Positions 20,540-32,154 of a stretch of DNA of 64,000 nt are shown one piece after another (position 1 is the first letter of the stretch; the number at the start of each line of letters is the position of its first letter). A model generated the notes under the pieces. That model had not been told where the DNA came from. It was given only the letters and a program-made list of their open reading frames with translations, and searched no databases. Origin of the DNA: Phascolarctos cinereus. Taxonomy: Eukaryota; Chordata; Mammalia; Diprotodontia; Phascolarctidae. The position numbers were made by a program, and so were the translations under genes. The DNA lies in NCBI RefSeq assembly GCF_002099425.1, contig NW_018343955.1, positions 11,084,001 to 11,148,000 of the forward strand, written 5' to 3'.

Positions 20540-21005
20540 GGCTTTGGAGATACTCTAGGGATTACTGGGGAAAGAATGGAATGAATTTCACATGCTGCAA
20601 ATTTAAGCTGCACAACTTTAGCTGAGTCCCTGTGACTGCTTGATTGTTTATTTCACAAATTTTTTTAAAAGGAATTTGTTTCTTTTTTTTTTTTCCTACG
20701 GGTTGGAGTAGTGGGAAGAAGAAAAAATAAATTTCTGTAAATTAAAAAAATAGGTAGGTTGGGAGATGCTACATATGTGAAATGTCATATATACTTTCAG
20801 ATGAGGTCAATATACTAGTTTTACTTAAGTATTTTACTTTGTTACAAGAGACCTCTCATGAAAAGATCTGGAAATGTTTGGAAAACACAAAAAAAAACCC
20901 ATACCCAAAACCCTCACAATAAATAAAAGGGTAGATAAAGCTTGAAGGTAGTAAGGAAGGAATCAGTAGACAGGAAAAGGTTGAAGATTTAGCATGAAGT
21001 AGAGT
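20540..21005. other. Unassigned DNA
   Basis: AT-rich; no feature recognised. Confidence 0.4.
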
Positions 21006-21009
21006 AGAT

Positions 21010-21214
21010 TAGGGGACAATCTGCTGGATATTCAAAACCTTGAGGTTATTTTTGACTCTTCTCTCTCTATCATTTCTCATGTTCAATCAATTATTCAGTC
21101 CTGGGAAAATTATCTCCATAACATCTCTCATGTCCATCCCTTTTTCATTCCTACCATCACCTGGTTGGTAGATGCCCTTGTTACTACCTACCTGGATTAT
21201 TTCCACAACCTCTT
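21010..21214 (+). repeat. L2 LINE, left part of a split copy
   Basis: Reads NLEVIFDSSLS and later LVTTYLDYFHN, matching L2 ORF2 (NLGVILDSSLS, ALVISRLDYCN). Cut at the duplicated site tttccacaacctctt. Confidence 0.75.
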
Positions 21215-21647
21215 TTTTAAATTTTATTTTTAATTTATGAAATAAAACAAGCATTTCTATAACAGTACAATAAAAAAGATGATTGCACATGAAACTGCAA
21301 ATCTACTATGCACAACTTGCTATTCCTTTCAAATATACAACAAAATTATCACGTACATTTCTTTTTTTTCCTTTTTTTCCTTCCTCCCTCCTCACCACTC
21401 TAGAGATGGCTACCATTAAACACAAATAGGCATATACAAATATGTGTATGAATGTATACATATACACATACATATATGTCAAATTATTCTACACATATTT
21501 CTATTTATCAGTTCTTTGGATGTAGATAGCATCTTCCTTCATATGTCCTTTATAATTAATTTGGGTATTTATAATAGACAAACTAACTTATTCACTCAAA
21601 GTTATTCTTAAAACAATGTTGTCCTTACTGTATACAACATTCTCTTG
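21215..21647 (-). mobile_element. L1 3' UTR fragment inserted in L2
   Basis: Reverse L1 3' end: T-rich tail at left (tttaattttat), then cagtacaataaaaaagatga, a TA/TATG tract, and tctatttatcagttctttgg, ggatgtagatagcatcttcc. Flanks tttccacaacctctt (21200-21214) and tttccacagcctctt (21648-21662) are the target-site duplication. Confidence 0.85.
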
Positions 21648-22425
21648 TTTCCACAGCCTCTTTGTAAGTCATTCTGTCTTTACTATACCTCTCCCTCCCG
21701 ACTCTTCTTATCCATTCTTCATATTATTTCCATTACTTCCAGTGGAACCTTTGTTAATATATAGGTCTGGTCATGTCACTTGGGTCAAAAATCTTCGGTG
21801 GCTCCCTACAGAGATACCTACAGAGTAAGCCTCAGGCCTTATATAATCTGCCACTCCTTTACCTTTCCAACCTTATGTCAAACTGGTCCCCTCCATATCA
21901 TTAGACATTCCAGCCCAATTGGACTACTTTCTACTCAGAAACATGACCTGTGCTTTCCTAGCTTTATACCTTGACTCATGCTATTTTTTATATTTAGAAT
22001 GTCCTGTGTCCTTTTAATTTGTCAAATTTCCATCCATCCTTGATAGAAAACTGAATTTAAATGCTGCCTTTTCTTTATGAAGCCTTTCCCTTGGTTGGTA
22101 ATTTTTTTTTTTACTCTTGGATTTCACATGAGGTAATGTCTTTTCCCCCCCATTTTTATAACGTATATATCAAGGTAGTTGCAAGAATCAAATAAGATTA
22201 TATATGTAAAGGGCTTTGCAAATTTTAAAGCATTAAGTAGACTTTATTATTATTCTGCTGCAGTTATCTGTGTTTGTGTCTTAACACTTACTTGACTCTG
22301 AGCTCCTTGTGGCCAAAGATTGCATCTACTTTAAACTTTGCATTTCTCCTGCACCTAGCACAGTGCTTTGTATGTTTATTAAATGTTCGCTAAATGTTTT
22401 TGAGTGAATGGATGGGTTTAGATTA
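21648..22425 (+). repeat. L2 LINE, right part of a split copy to its 3' end
   Basis: Continues L2 after the L1 insert: tctggtcatgtcacttgggt, ttaaatgctgccttttcttt, and the L2 3' tail (actctgagctccttgtggcc, ctagcacagtgctttgtatg). A MIR scrap lies at about 22180-22255 (gggctttgcaaattttaaag). Confidence 0.8.
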
Positions 22426-22985
22426 TATGAGGTCTCTCCTTACAAGTGCATTAATGAGCCAATTAATCAAGCTAAAGCATTTTTTAAAAGCTTACTATTT
22501 TCTTGCTATTTCATTATGATCAAGTATAGGGTCTTGGGGGGAGATGTGCTTGGGAGAGACACCATAACTTAGTAAAACTATCCAGCTGCTATTTTGATTC
22601 TGCCTTTTTTTGTCAAAGAAAAAGTCTTCTTCAGACCAAGTAGGGTGATAGAAATAAAGATGATTGAGTGGGAACTGAAGATCAGGACAGATAATAAGAG
22701 AACACCTAGCTTCTTGAAATGATTTCAAGTGTCCTGGCTCAGACAAATTATTTTCCAGGGTACAGAAAGAACATGTAAGTGTGATCACTGAACTACCATT
22801 AGTAACTTGTAGAAAGGGAAGTGATCAATTAGGAACCAAAGTGAGTCCTCTTTCTCTTCCCTTTGGACTACTAGTCTGGTTGATCAGGGAGGTGTGGATA
22901 TAGAATAACACCCCCAGCAGGCTTTTTACAGAATCATGAAAGCAGAAAAAAGGTGTCTCAGTTAAGAAGATATCTAATGCACAGT
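22426..22985. other. Unassigned DNA
   Basis: No feature recognised. Confidence 0.4.
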
Positions 22986-23190
22986 CTTAAGCATTCACTA
23001 CTAGGCCATGAATTGAGAATTGGGGATAGTTGGTCCTAAGTTTGAATCTTGCTTCTACTATTTAACCATCTGTGTGACCTTGGGCCAATTAATCACTTAA
23101 TCTCATTGGGGCTCAGTTTCTTCATCTGTAAAATTAGGGTGTTGTACTAGATGATCTTTGATATCTCTCAACTCTAAATCTATGTCCTTG
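22986..23190 (+). repeat. MIR SINE
   Basis: Sense MIR: tgtgtgaccttgggccaatt, cagtttcttcatctgtaaaa, gatatctctcaactctaaat. Confidence 0.8.
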
Positions 23191-23319
23191 GGGCAAAATA
23201 GTTTTAAGGCAAATAGTCCCTTAGGGCAGAAAACATGTGGGCCAAATAATAGAACAATTAGGTAAATTCTACTTTAATAACTTTGCCCAAAGAGCATTGA
23301 TTCAAATCAATTTTGACCC

Positions 23320-23690
23320 AGTGGGAAGCCTTTCCTGGCGCCGCTGCAGGGTTCTAAACTTGGCTTGTCCTGTCCAATGGATTTATCAGTGACTTGGATG
23401 ATAATACAGATGAAATATTTGTCAAATTCTGGATAACACAAATCTGGTAGTGATGTCAATATATTAAATGAAAGCATCAGGATCCCCAAGAGATTTTTGA
23501 CTGGATTGGAATAAAAGTAAAATTTAACCAGATGAAATTTAATAGAGAGAAATATTTAATTGTGCTTTTGGTTTTAAAAATCATCATCAAGATGACAAGA
23601 TAGGAGAAATACAGTTTAATAGCAGTTCATATAAAGAAGACGAAGGGAGTTCAGTTGACTGTATCCTCAATATGAGTGAACAGTGGGATG
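23320..23690 (+). repeat. CR1/L3 LINE RT fragment, segment 1
   Basis: Reads GFISDLDDNTDEIFVKF, matching the CR1 motif FINDLDDGTE...KFADDT, then KFN-like REKYLIVLLVL. Start of a plus-strand copy that continues at 24200 and 24946. Confidence 0.8.
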
Positions 23691-23930
23691 TTTCATAGAG
23701 CTTATCTGTGGATCATCAGAGAGAATCTATTCAATGGGGAAAATTTCCAAATCCATCTTTTCCAGTAAAGTTTCTGTTAACAGAGACTACCGCCTCCCTA
23801 TTCAAACCCCTCCCCTTTCCCCCCCCCTTACTGTGACTTTCTTTTTGGCCTTTTTTCCATCCTGGATGTCCTTCTCACTCCTTTCCCCTAAACCCACCCC
23901 CAAACAGATGCAAACAGGCTCAATAAGCAA
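23691..23930. other. Unassigned short stretch
   Basis: C-rich; either degraded CR1/L3 or unrelated. Confidence 0.3.
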
Positions 23931-24195
23931 ACTCTGTTGCTGTTGTCGCTGTTCAGTCGTTTTCAGTCATGTCTGATTCTTCATGACTCCTTTTGGGATT
24001 TTCTCAGCAGAGATACTGGAGTGGTTTGCAGTTCCCCTCTCTAGCTCATTTTACAGATGAAGAACTGAGCAAACAGGGTTCAGTGACTTGCCCAGGGCCA
24101 CACAGCTAATAAGTGTCTGAGGCCAGATTTGAACTCAGGAAGATGAGTCTTCTTGACTCTAGGCTCAGAGCACTATCCACTGTGCCACTCTACTC
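23931..24195 (-). repeat. MAR1 CORE-SINE, full length
   Basis: Reverse MAR1 with tail gttcagtcgttttcagtcat, core gctcattttacagatgaaga, and tRNA head cactatccactgtgccact. Inserted into the CR1/L3 copy. Confidence 0.9.
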
Positions 24196-24199
24196 CACA

Positions 24200-24325
24200 C
24201 TGTGTAAACTAGACCTAGAATTTCATTTGCAGTCCTAAGTACCATATTTTAGGATAGACATTGAAAAATTAGAGTGTATCCAAGAGAATCATAAGAACAG
24301 TGATGAGATGCCAAGCCCTGTCATT
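24200..24325 (+). repeat. CR1/L3 LINE, segment 2
   Basis: Reads GYIL-like remnants, then IDIEKLECIQENHKNSDE, the counterpart of CR1 DIDKLERVQRRATKM. Confidence 0.7.
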
Positions 24326-24535
24326 TAACACAGCATGTTACAGTGGATAGAGCTAGAGACCCTGGAGTCAGAGGCTCTGAGTTCAAATCCCACCTTCCAC
24401 AATAACTACTAATGTGACTATGGGCAAGTCATTTAACTTTCCCAAGACATCAGCTTCCTCATATGTAAAATGAGAGGATTGGACCCAGTGGCTTCTTAGG
24501 TCTCTTTCAGCTTTAGAATGATGATCCTATTATCA
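24326..24535 (+). repeat. MIR SINE inserted in CR1/L3
   Basis: Head agtggatagagctagagacc, core gactatgggcaagtcattta, cctcatatgtaaaatgagag. Confidence 0.85.
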
Positions 24536-24785
24536 TAGAAGCAGCTAGATGGTGTAATGGATAAAGTTCTGGACTTGAAATCAGGAAGACTTGGGTTCAA
24601 ATTTTATGTCAGACACTTAGTAGCTGTATGACTCTGCAGCCACCACTTAACCTCTATTTGTCCCAGTTTCCTCAACTGTAAGATCGAGATATTAACCTTG
24701 CAAGGTTGTTATAAGGATCAAATTGGACAATATTTGTAAAAATACCTGGCACATAGTAAGTACTATATAAATGTTTATTCCCTTC
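24536..24785 (+). repeat. MIR SINE, full length
   Basis: Head gcagctagatggtgtaatgg, core gacacttagtagctgtatga and cagtttcctcaactgtaaga, tail cctggcacatagtaagtact. Confidence 0.88.
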
Positions 24786-24945
24786 CCCTTCCATTCTTTA
24801 CATAACCTCTCAGCCTCGGTTTCCTCCTCTGCAAAATGAGGATAATAATGATAATGATAACTCCTACCTTTTGGGGTTGTTGAGGATCAAATGAGATATG
24901 TGTAAAATACTTCGTAGCCCTTAAAGCACTATACAAATGCTAGTT
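24786..24945 (+). repeat. MIR SINE, 5' truncated
   Basis: Core ctcggtttcctcctctgcaa and tail gcactatacaaatgctagtt. Confidence 0.8.
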
Positions 24946-25260
24946 ATGAACTGGAAGTGTCCGACATGGAGAAGAGACTTAGTGGAAACATGATGGTTTT
25001 CTTCAAGTAATTGCAGGGGGTGATGCAGAAGAGGAAGCAAATTTATTTTTGTGGCAATGAGAATAAAACCACAACCAAACAATGGGTGGAAGTTAAAGAG
25101 AAAGAAATTTTGGTTCAATATGCAGAACTTCCCAATCATTGGAACTATTAAAAAATGCAATGAGGTGGCTTCTGACAGCATGAGTACTGTTTCAGTAGAG
25201 GCCTACAAGTAGAAGCTGGGGGATCATTTCGGGATGTTGTTGAAGGCCTTCATACTTCCC
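24946..25260 (+). repeat. CR1/L3 LINE, segment 3 (ORF2 C-terminus)
   Basis: Reads MEKRLSGNMMVFFK, then QWVEVKEKE and HWNY, RGLQVEAGGSFRDVVEGL, matching the CR1 C-terminal pattern (EKRRLRGDLI..., WNRLP...). Broken by stops and shifts. Confidence 0.75.
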
Positions 25261-25261
25261 A

Positions 25262-25532
25262 TATTGAGTTGGATGAGATTAAGGCAGTTTAGTGGCTCAG
25301 GGATAGAGCACTGGGCCTGGAATCAGGAAGACTCATCTTCCTGAGTTCAAATCCAGCCTCAGACACTTACCAGCTGTTTGACCCTGGGCAAGTCACTTAA
25401 CCCTTTTTGCCTCAGTTTCCTCATCTGTAAAATGAGCTGGAGAAGGAAATGGCAAACCACTCCAGTATCTCTGCCAAGAAAACCCCAAATGAGGTCATGG
25501 AGAGTCTGACACAATTAAAATGACCACAGTTA
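25262..25532 (+). repeat. MAR1 CORE-SINE, full length
   Basis: Head ggatagagcactgggcctgg, core gaccctgggcaagtcactta and cagtttcctcatctgtaaaa, tail aaccccaaatgaggtcatgg and gagtctgacacaatt. The tail resembles RTE/BovB 3' ends. Confidence 0.92.
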
Positions 25533-25599
25533 TTGGAGGAAATTAACTCTAGGGTCCTTTCCAATCCTGAGGGCCTGGGAGCTCATCAGTTCCATATTC

Positions 25600-25870
25600 T
25601 ACAGAACGTCTTGTGCTTGTGTAGTTTGTCCTTCATTCTCAAAGAGGACCATGACTTTAGGGAGGTGATGCCATGACATGCAAATGAATTGGATTTAATT
25701 GAGGGAGGGTTGTGCAAAGTCTCCAGTCCCTCACTTCCTCCTCCACAGCCACCGAGGTCCAGTGGCCAGATACAGATCAGAATGGCTGGAGATGGCCTGG
25801 GATGCAGTGGGAGACCTTGGCCTTTTTAAGTTAAGTTCTTTTTGAGTTTTCATTTTGAGTGAGGCAATGC
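25600..25870 (+). repeat. Marsupial ~330-bp SINE, sense copy
   Basis: Sense text: ttgtccttcattctcaaaga, ggtgatgccatgacatgcaa, gaggtccagtggccagatac, tgcagtgggagaccttggcc. Truncated at its 3' end relative to the 10.3-kb copy. Confidence 0.85.
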
Positions 25871-26783
25871 CCATTCAATGAATAGTCCTCTTTTAAGAAG
25901 TGAGTCAAGATGCTATGGAAACACAGAGGCAAATTTCCTTACCTCTTTCATCTGTGTCTATATCTAGTTTGAAGGGATAGTATAAGATGGAGTGGGAGGT
26001 GGGGAGAGTCTAGTCTTCTCCCCACAGGGGAGACCTGTTCCCGAGAGAAAAGCTTGAACCATTTCCCAGATACTGAATACAGGTAATGGTATCTAGGGTA
26101 ATACAAGCATGGAATGATACCAGACACTTCCCTGAATGAATGGACCAAAATATCCCTTTGAATAAAGAACGTAATAATCTCATTCTTCATTTTGAATGAC
26201 CTCCAAATTGGACATGAATAAATTCATAAAACTATGTAAATGTATTGTTAAAATATTAACTCTTTGCTGAATCACATAGAGGATATTTCACAGGCTGTAA
26301 GTCCATCCTTCGCTGTGAGACATCTGTAGAGCCCCCTCCCTGTCCTTCTTCCTTTTTTTTTTCTTTTCACTGAGACTCTTCCCTTTGCTTTCCTCCTATT
26401 TTGCTCTTCCACAGTTTTCTGTGCTGAGATAAATTAGCTCCTTCCTCCTGCTCTTAGCTTGGCCTGACCTGGACTGAATAATCACTGGAATTTTCTACCT
26501 CATTTGGGTTTATATACAACATAAAGGTAGTCTATAATCAGTGCTTGTTTTCAGTGTGTACATATACAATGTTTTCCTTTTGAGAAATCTCATTTTAGGG
26601 GTGAGGATCATATCTAGGTGAGACTAATACTAGGATCAATATGGTGCTTATCTATATGAGTACTGGTAGATATTAAAGCTATTTCCTGCCTTCAAAACTA
26701 GTAAAGTCCATGAAATCAAATAACTACCTGATGAATTAGTTCTTTGAATGCTGCAAACAAGAACAACAGCAAAACAAATGTTT
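25871..26783. other. Unassigned DNA
   Basis: No exon or repeat recognised by eye. Confidence 0.4.
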
Positions 26784-26822
26784 CTTCCTCTCCTCCTCCT
26801 CCTCCTCCCCCTCCTCCTCCTT
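26784..26822. repeat. (CTC)n trinucleotide repeat
   Basis: Run of CTC units with one CCC interruption; reading it as protein gives Leu or Arg runs without meaning. Confidence 0.95.
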
Positions 26823-27335
26823 CCTACCCATTCTCCTCTAATGCGGCTGGCTGTTCCTCTATGGCAGCCCATGGACTCCATCAGAGCAGGTTTTCCATTT
26901 CCCCAATCTGATACATTACTTACATTTTTTTTTCTTAGTCACAGGACAGGAAGTAAGGTGTCCCCTTCTATGGCCTCAGAGGTTTGATAAAGAAAACCCC
27001 AAGGAGTCAATAGACTGCTTGACATAAACTCTGTTTAATTCAGCCAGCTTCATGTACTCAGTGCCTCCATTTGGCCTGTGTCCTTTCAGGCCAAAGCAAT
27101 TCAGTCTTGTCTCTTATTTATACACGTTAAAACAACAACAACCACAACAGCAACAACCCACAATCAAAACAAAAAGCCCTCAAAGAAGAAACCATGAGAG
27201 CGACACCCAAACAATCATCACTTGACCCCTGCACAGTCTCAGCCTGTAGCATTAAATCAGAAATACAAGGTCTTTTAAGTGGCTGCCTTGGGTTGTGTTC
27301 TAATTCCATAATGATTTTTGACTGGACTCAATAAT
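26823..27335. other. Unassigned DNA
   Basis: An AAC-rich stretch at 27130-27160 is low complexity; nothing else recognised. Confidence 0.4.
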
Positions 27336-27532
27336 TTTAGTGCTGTAGAGAATTCCCTCTATTAATGCAGATTGGCATGTGCTTTACAACTAATAGTCTT
27401 AGAGAGTTACGCAGGGCATTGAGGGGTTAAGTGACTTTCTCCAATCCAAATAGTCAACATTTGTCAGAGGCAGGATCTGAACGCAAGTCTTCCTTGCTCT
27501 GAGGTCAACTCTTTATCCGCTACATGAGATGG
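27336..27532 (-). repeat. MIR-related marsupial SINE variant
   Basis: Text ctaatagtcttagagagtta, gaggggttaagtgactttct, gaggcaggatctgaacgcaa. The same family, including the tagtcttagagaatca part, recurs at 37685-37905. Confidence 0.7.
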
Positions 27533-28090
27533 ACACTATTAACCTTTAGTTAATTATTAGAAGGAAAGAAACAGGGACCACATGAACCATAAAATAGGCT
27601 ACTGGCTTAGGAATGAGGAGCTCTGCTTTGGCCCCTTAGATATGCTCAGGTTAATTATCCCTGAGGTTGCATGTCTGAGCTCTGTGCAAAGTTTGACCTG
27701 GGCACAACTATGAAATTTGTCTTTGGAATCTTTCCCTATTTCATCTATCCCCCCATATATTTTGTCTTCTTTCATCTATTCCTTTCCTCATAGGTACCCA
27801 GTGATCTCATCAGAGGCATAATTAGCATTCTTTTACTCTTAATGTGAATACTACCAACCTCATTTGGGGCAAGTAGACTCTCAACTGAAGTGGGGGAGAC
27901 TAAGATCGCAGGACCCTGGTAGGAGGCTGCTGGGATCAATATGGTGATCAGTACTGGGAGGCTTACTGGTTATGGCAATATCTCATCCTTTGGCAGGAAT
28001 GCTAGGAAGATAGAGGACAGTGGGGCATGGTAGGTCCGCACTCCAGCCTTTTCTCTGATAACTGTCTATTTTAACTAATTATTCTAGCTC
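27533..28090. other. Unassigned DNA
   Basis: No feature recognised. Confidence 0.4.
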
Positions 28091-28178
28091 ACTAGGTGCT
28101 AGAGACTAATAGTAGTAGTAGATAGAAAGCTGTCCTCAGAGTCAGGAAGTCCTGGGCTTACGTCCTGTGTCATACATA
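28091..28178 (+). repeat. MIR head, split by MAR1
   Basis: gtcaggaagtcctgggctta, gtcctgtgtcatacata; continues after the MAR1 at 28436. Confidence 0.6.
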
Positions 28179-28427
28179 GGGTATTTGGTGGCACAGTGGA
28201 TATAGAGTGCTGGGTTTGGAGTCAAGAAGACTCACCTCCCTGAGTTCAAATCTGGCCTCAGACGCTTACTAGCTGTATGACCCTGAGCAAGTCACTTCAC
28301 CCTGTTTGTCTCAGTTCCTCATCTGTAAAATGAGCTGGAGAAGGAAATGGCAAACCACTCCAGGGTCTCTGCCAAGAAAACCCCCAATGGAGAGATGAAC
28401 ATGACTGAAACCACTGAGCAACAACAA
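28179..28427 (+). repeat. MAR1 CORE-SINE with 8-bp target-site duplication
   Basis: Head ggcacagtggatatagagtg, core ttactagctgtatgaccctg, tail atgactgaaaccactgagca. catacata at 28171-28178 and 28428-28435 flanks it. Confidence 0.88.
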
Positions 28428-28479
28428 CATACATACTGGCTGATCTCTACGATTATGAATTATAGCAAAGTGACTGATC

Positions 28480-28974
28480 TGCACTGTCAGAGCAAGTTTC
28501 TTCATTAGGAATTCACTTTATCAATAAAATCACTGTCTAGTCTAAAACAAAAGCAACTCATTGCTAATGTCCATTGTTTTTAGCTGCTGAAGGACTTTTG
28601 ATATCAGTGCCATCGTCCAAATCTTTGTTGGCTTACCCAAGTTATGGTTATGGCTCTCACGCTGCTCCCAACTCTTTTGTCATGAAGGAAAACAATAAAT
28701 TTATTCATGCTCAGTATTAGTGACTTAATAGATTGCCCCATTATAGGTATATCTCTACTTTGTGAAAGAGGATTGGGGAGAGGATAATACTTCATACAAA
28801 GGAATAAATTGCTAATAGTGAAATTTCAAGAATCAGTGGGGATAACTAATCATCACGCTAGGTGATGGTCTAATCTACATTTCTGGATCCTCCAACCAAT
28901 TCATCACCATTTATAGGTAGAAGTGGAGGAGCTGGATCAGCTTTCTTCAATGAAAGAAATGTACAATATTTATC
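28480..28974. other. Unassigned DNA
   Basis: No feature recognised. Confidence 0.4.
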
Positions 28975-29035
28975 CTGAATCATAGAATCTCTGATTTGGA
29001 AGGTACCTCAGAGGCCACCTACAGGAATGTCCTCT
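28975..29035 (-). repeat. CR1/L3 3' end, split by a MITE
   Basis: gaatcatagaatctctgatt, aggtacctcagaggccacct. Resumes after 29236 (catccagcctctgtttggaa). Confidence 0.6.
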
Positions 29036-29235
29036 AATATAGGGTTTCTTAACCTGGGATCTAGACCCGTGGATAGATTTTTTTTGGGGGGGTTGGGAAG
29101 GTCTGTGAATTTGGATGAGAAAAAAATCATCTTTATTTTTATTAACCTCTAACTGGCATTTCCTTAAATTATTTTAAACCATGATTCTCAGAAGGGGTCC
29201 ACAATCCTCCCTAGCCTGCCAGAACGGTCCAGGGC
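29036..29235 (+). mobile_element. hAT-like MITE
   Basis: Starts tagggtttcttaacctggga and holds attctcagaaggggtccaca near its end; same family as 20229-20538 and 40566-40745. Confidence 0.5.
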
Positions 29236-29400
29236 ACAAAAAAGTACAGGGCACAATAGGGTCTAGCCCTGACCTGGTGCATCCTGACAAATGCCCATCC
29301 AGCCTCTGTTTGGAAGCAGTCTCTTTAATGTATATGCACACTTTTCCAGTTTCATTAGAAAAGGGGCTTCGAGGGACTCATGGGTATACAAACAAGAGAG
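29236..29400 (-). repeat. CR1/L3 fragment, continued
   Basis: catccagcctctgtttggaa and degraded text after it. Confidence 0.45.
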
Positions 29401-29945
29401 ACTCCTCCCTTCCCTCCTCCCCTGGGGGAAGTGCAAGTGTTGTTTTTTTTTTTATTACAAATTTTAAAAAAAGTTCAGGCTTTTTTTTCTCTGTATTAGC
29501 CACATAGGCTTGCCAGCTGTGTATAGAGCAGTTGCTAGAGAATTGTGAGGGTGGGCAGAGAAATGAAATCATTATTTAATTGGCTGACCGTGCCCCTGTC
29601 TACTCTTCCCCTTCACCCCCAGGACACTCTTTGATAGGAGAAAGACAGGTTATCAGTGAGCGCTAGAATGTTAAGAATATGACATAACAGAGCTAGGAAA
29701 GGGTACTTACAGATCCTCTGCTCTAATCTTTTCAATTTACATATCAGAACACGGAAGCCCAGAAAGGGCAAAGGGCATTGACTCAAAGTCAATGGCATTA
29801 TTGCAGTGGCATTGACTGAACGTCTGCTGTGTTCCAAGAAAGTCACACAAATCTGGAAAAATCTACCAGGCAGAACAAGCAATTCACAAACAGGAGTTAA
29901 ATATACTTAGTGAAATATTTTTCCTTTTCTGTGTTCTGCCTTCTC
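29401..29945. other. Unassigned DNA
   Basis: No feature recognised. Confidence 0.35.
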
Positions 29946-30140
29946 CTACAATTTTATCATAGGATCATAAGATTATAGATTTAGAACTGAAAGGATTTTC
30001 AGAGAACATCTAGTCCAATCCCTTCACTTTACAGATGTGGAAACTGAGGCTAAGAAAGATGAAGGGACCAAAGGTTACACAGTAACCAAGTGGCAAAGTC
30101 AGGATTTGAATTCAGTCTTTGACTTCAAATCCAGTGGGTT
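29946..30140 (-). repeat. MIR3-type SINE or L3 3' end
   Basis: ttatagatttagaactgaaa, catctagtccaatcccttca, acagatgtggaaactgaggc, aggatttgaattcag. Confidence 0.75.
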
Positions 30141-30510
30141 TTTTTCTTTTTTTCTTTTCCTAATTTATTTTGATTTATCAACAATCACCTCCATAAGCTT
30201 TTGAGTTTTAAATTTTTCTCCCCCTCCTTCCCAAAGACTGAGCACAATCTGATATAGAAATCTAACTTTTTTCCCATGGAAACACTGAGCCATTAGGAGG
30301 CAATTCATGGCTTTTTAGGGACAATCATTACTGTCTGAAATACAACCTAGAAATGCAAAGAGGGTGTAGGGCAGGGTTCGGGGAATGTTAGATACAGTAT
30401 TTAACTAAGTACATTAGTAAAGCTCTAAATTAGATTGCTGTCGTCTTCCTCAAACAATTGGCTTATTGCCACTGACAACACTCTTATCATGTTCCAATTC
30501 CAAGGGTGAC

Positions 30511-30511
<1 letters not shown>

Positions 30512-30560
<49 letters not shown>
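30512..30560. repeat. (CA)n microsatellite
   Basis: About 24 uninterrupted CA units. Confidence 0.98.
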
Positions 30561-30563
<3 letters not shown>

Positions 30564-30569
30564 GCAAGC

Positions 30570-31085
30570 AACCATGGCTATAGGGGGCATCCCCTTTAAA
30601 CAGAGCAGGTGTTCAATCAATATTTATTGCATAAATGAACGAATGCATGTTTTTTGTAAGGCAGTTCAGAGTATATTATTCTTATCAAAGTTCTTCTCTG
30701 TTTACCAAAGAGAATCTGATTTTGAAGTTTCTAACATCTATCTTCTAGTTAGTACTGCAGATTCCCACTATAACACTGCTCACTGTTTTATGGATTTACA
30801 TATACAGTCTCTGAATTTATTTATTCGGAACTGGAATATCCCACACACTGCCTATTTGGTCCGTGATGCTTTTATAACATAATTCCTCCACTGTCAAAAT
30901 TTCCCTAAAATCATTTCCTGTACAATTCCCTTAATTTGGGGTTAAAAACTTGACCCTAAATTAAGTTGTTCACAGAATCAAATCACAATGTTAGGAAGAG
31001 TGTGATGGTATCAACAGGGAATAGTATACTCCACATAGAGCATATTTTTCGGACAATCAAAACTTGTTCCTCTCAGTGCCCCAAC
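30570..31085. other. Unassigned DNA
   Basis: A short reverse L2-like tail (caatcaatatttattgcata) is at 30615-30634; otherwise nothing. Confidence 0.4.
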
Positions 31086-31089
31086 TTTG

Positions 31090-32154
31090 AAAACTTTCTG
31101 TAAACATTTTGAGCAGACCTCAGCCACTATCTAGTTAATTCTGTACCTGAACAGGAATCCCCTCTACAGTGTAGCTTGAAGGTGTCATTCAGCTTTCACT
31201 TGATGATAGCTAGGGAGGGACACCCACTCCTTCTTTAGGAAGTCCACTCTGCTCTTCAAATGTTCTAATTGTTGGAACTTTTCCATGACAAAATTTGCCC
31301 CTTTGCAACTGCTACCTACATTGTTCCTGGCTTTGTCTGTGGGACTAAATCATACAAGATTAATCCCTCTTTCACAAGATAGCTCTTTAAATATGTGAAA
31401 AAGAGTTGATGTCCCACCTAAGAGTTCTCCTGTTCAGGCAATGCAACCCCAGCTCCTTCAACTGACCCTCATGTCATTATCCTGAAGGTCTTCACTAGCC
31501 TGGTTCCCTTCCTCTGGCCATCCCACAGTTTACTGAGAGCAATTCCAATGCCTACAACAAAACACATTTCTCTAGGTCTCTATTCTGAACTCCGAGTGTC
31601 TCTCAATGCAGTTGCATTAGCCTTTTTGGCTGACATAATACAGTGCTGATTTGTAGTTAGCTTTGAGTCCACTAAAATCTCCAGAGAGATTTTTCAGGTG
31701 AACTGTCTTAAAACCATCTTGTACTTCTAATCTTTTTAATCCAAGTACAAAACTTTATATTTCTCCATATTCAATTTCATTTTATTAGCTCTGTTTCAAG
31801 GTGCTTGCCTGTTAGGATACATTTGAACACTGACTGACTCATTCAGTGTGTTATTTATCTCTCCCAGCTTTGTATCATCTGCCATTGGATAAGGATACCA
31901 TCTATGCCTTGATCCAAATAAATGACAAAAATGATAAAAACAGAAGGCCAAGCACATTTCCGTGGGGGTCTCCATGGCAGGACTTTTTCCAAATTAACAT
32001 CACGATATTATTTTCTTTGGCCTTGCCATTCAATCCATTCTCAATCCACCAATGACACTATCTCATCTACATCTCTCCATCTTTTATGTAAGAATTACAT
32101 GACAAACTTAAATGCTAAAATCTAGATAAACTGCATCTATGGTATTTAACATGA
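31090..32154 (-). repeat. CR1/L3 LINE, long reverse copy
   Basis: About 1 kb of reverse ORF2: gtacctgaacaggaatcccc, ttcaactgaccctcatgtca, tctattctgaactccgagtg, gatttgtagttagctttgag, cagctttgtatcatctgcca, ccaagcacatttccgtgggg. Stops and indels throughout. A MAR1 SINE interrupts it at 32155 and the text resumes at 32395. Confidence 0.88.
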
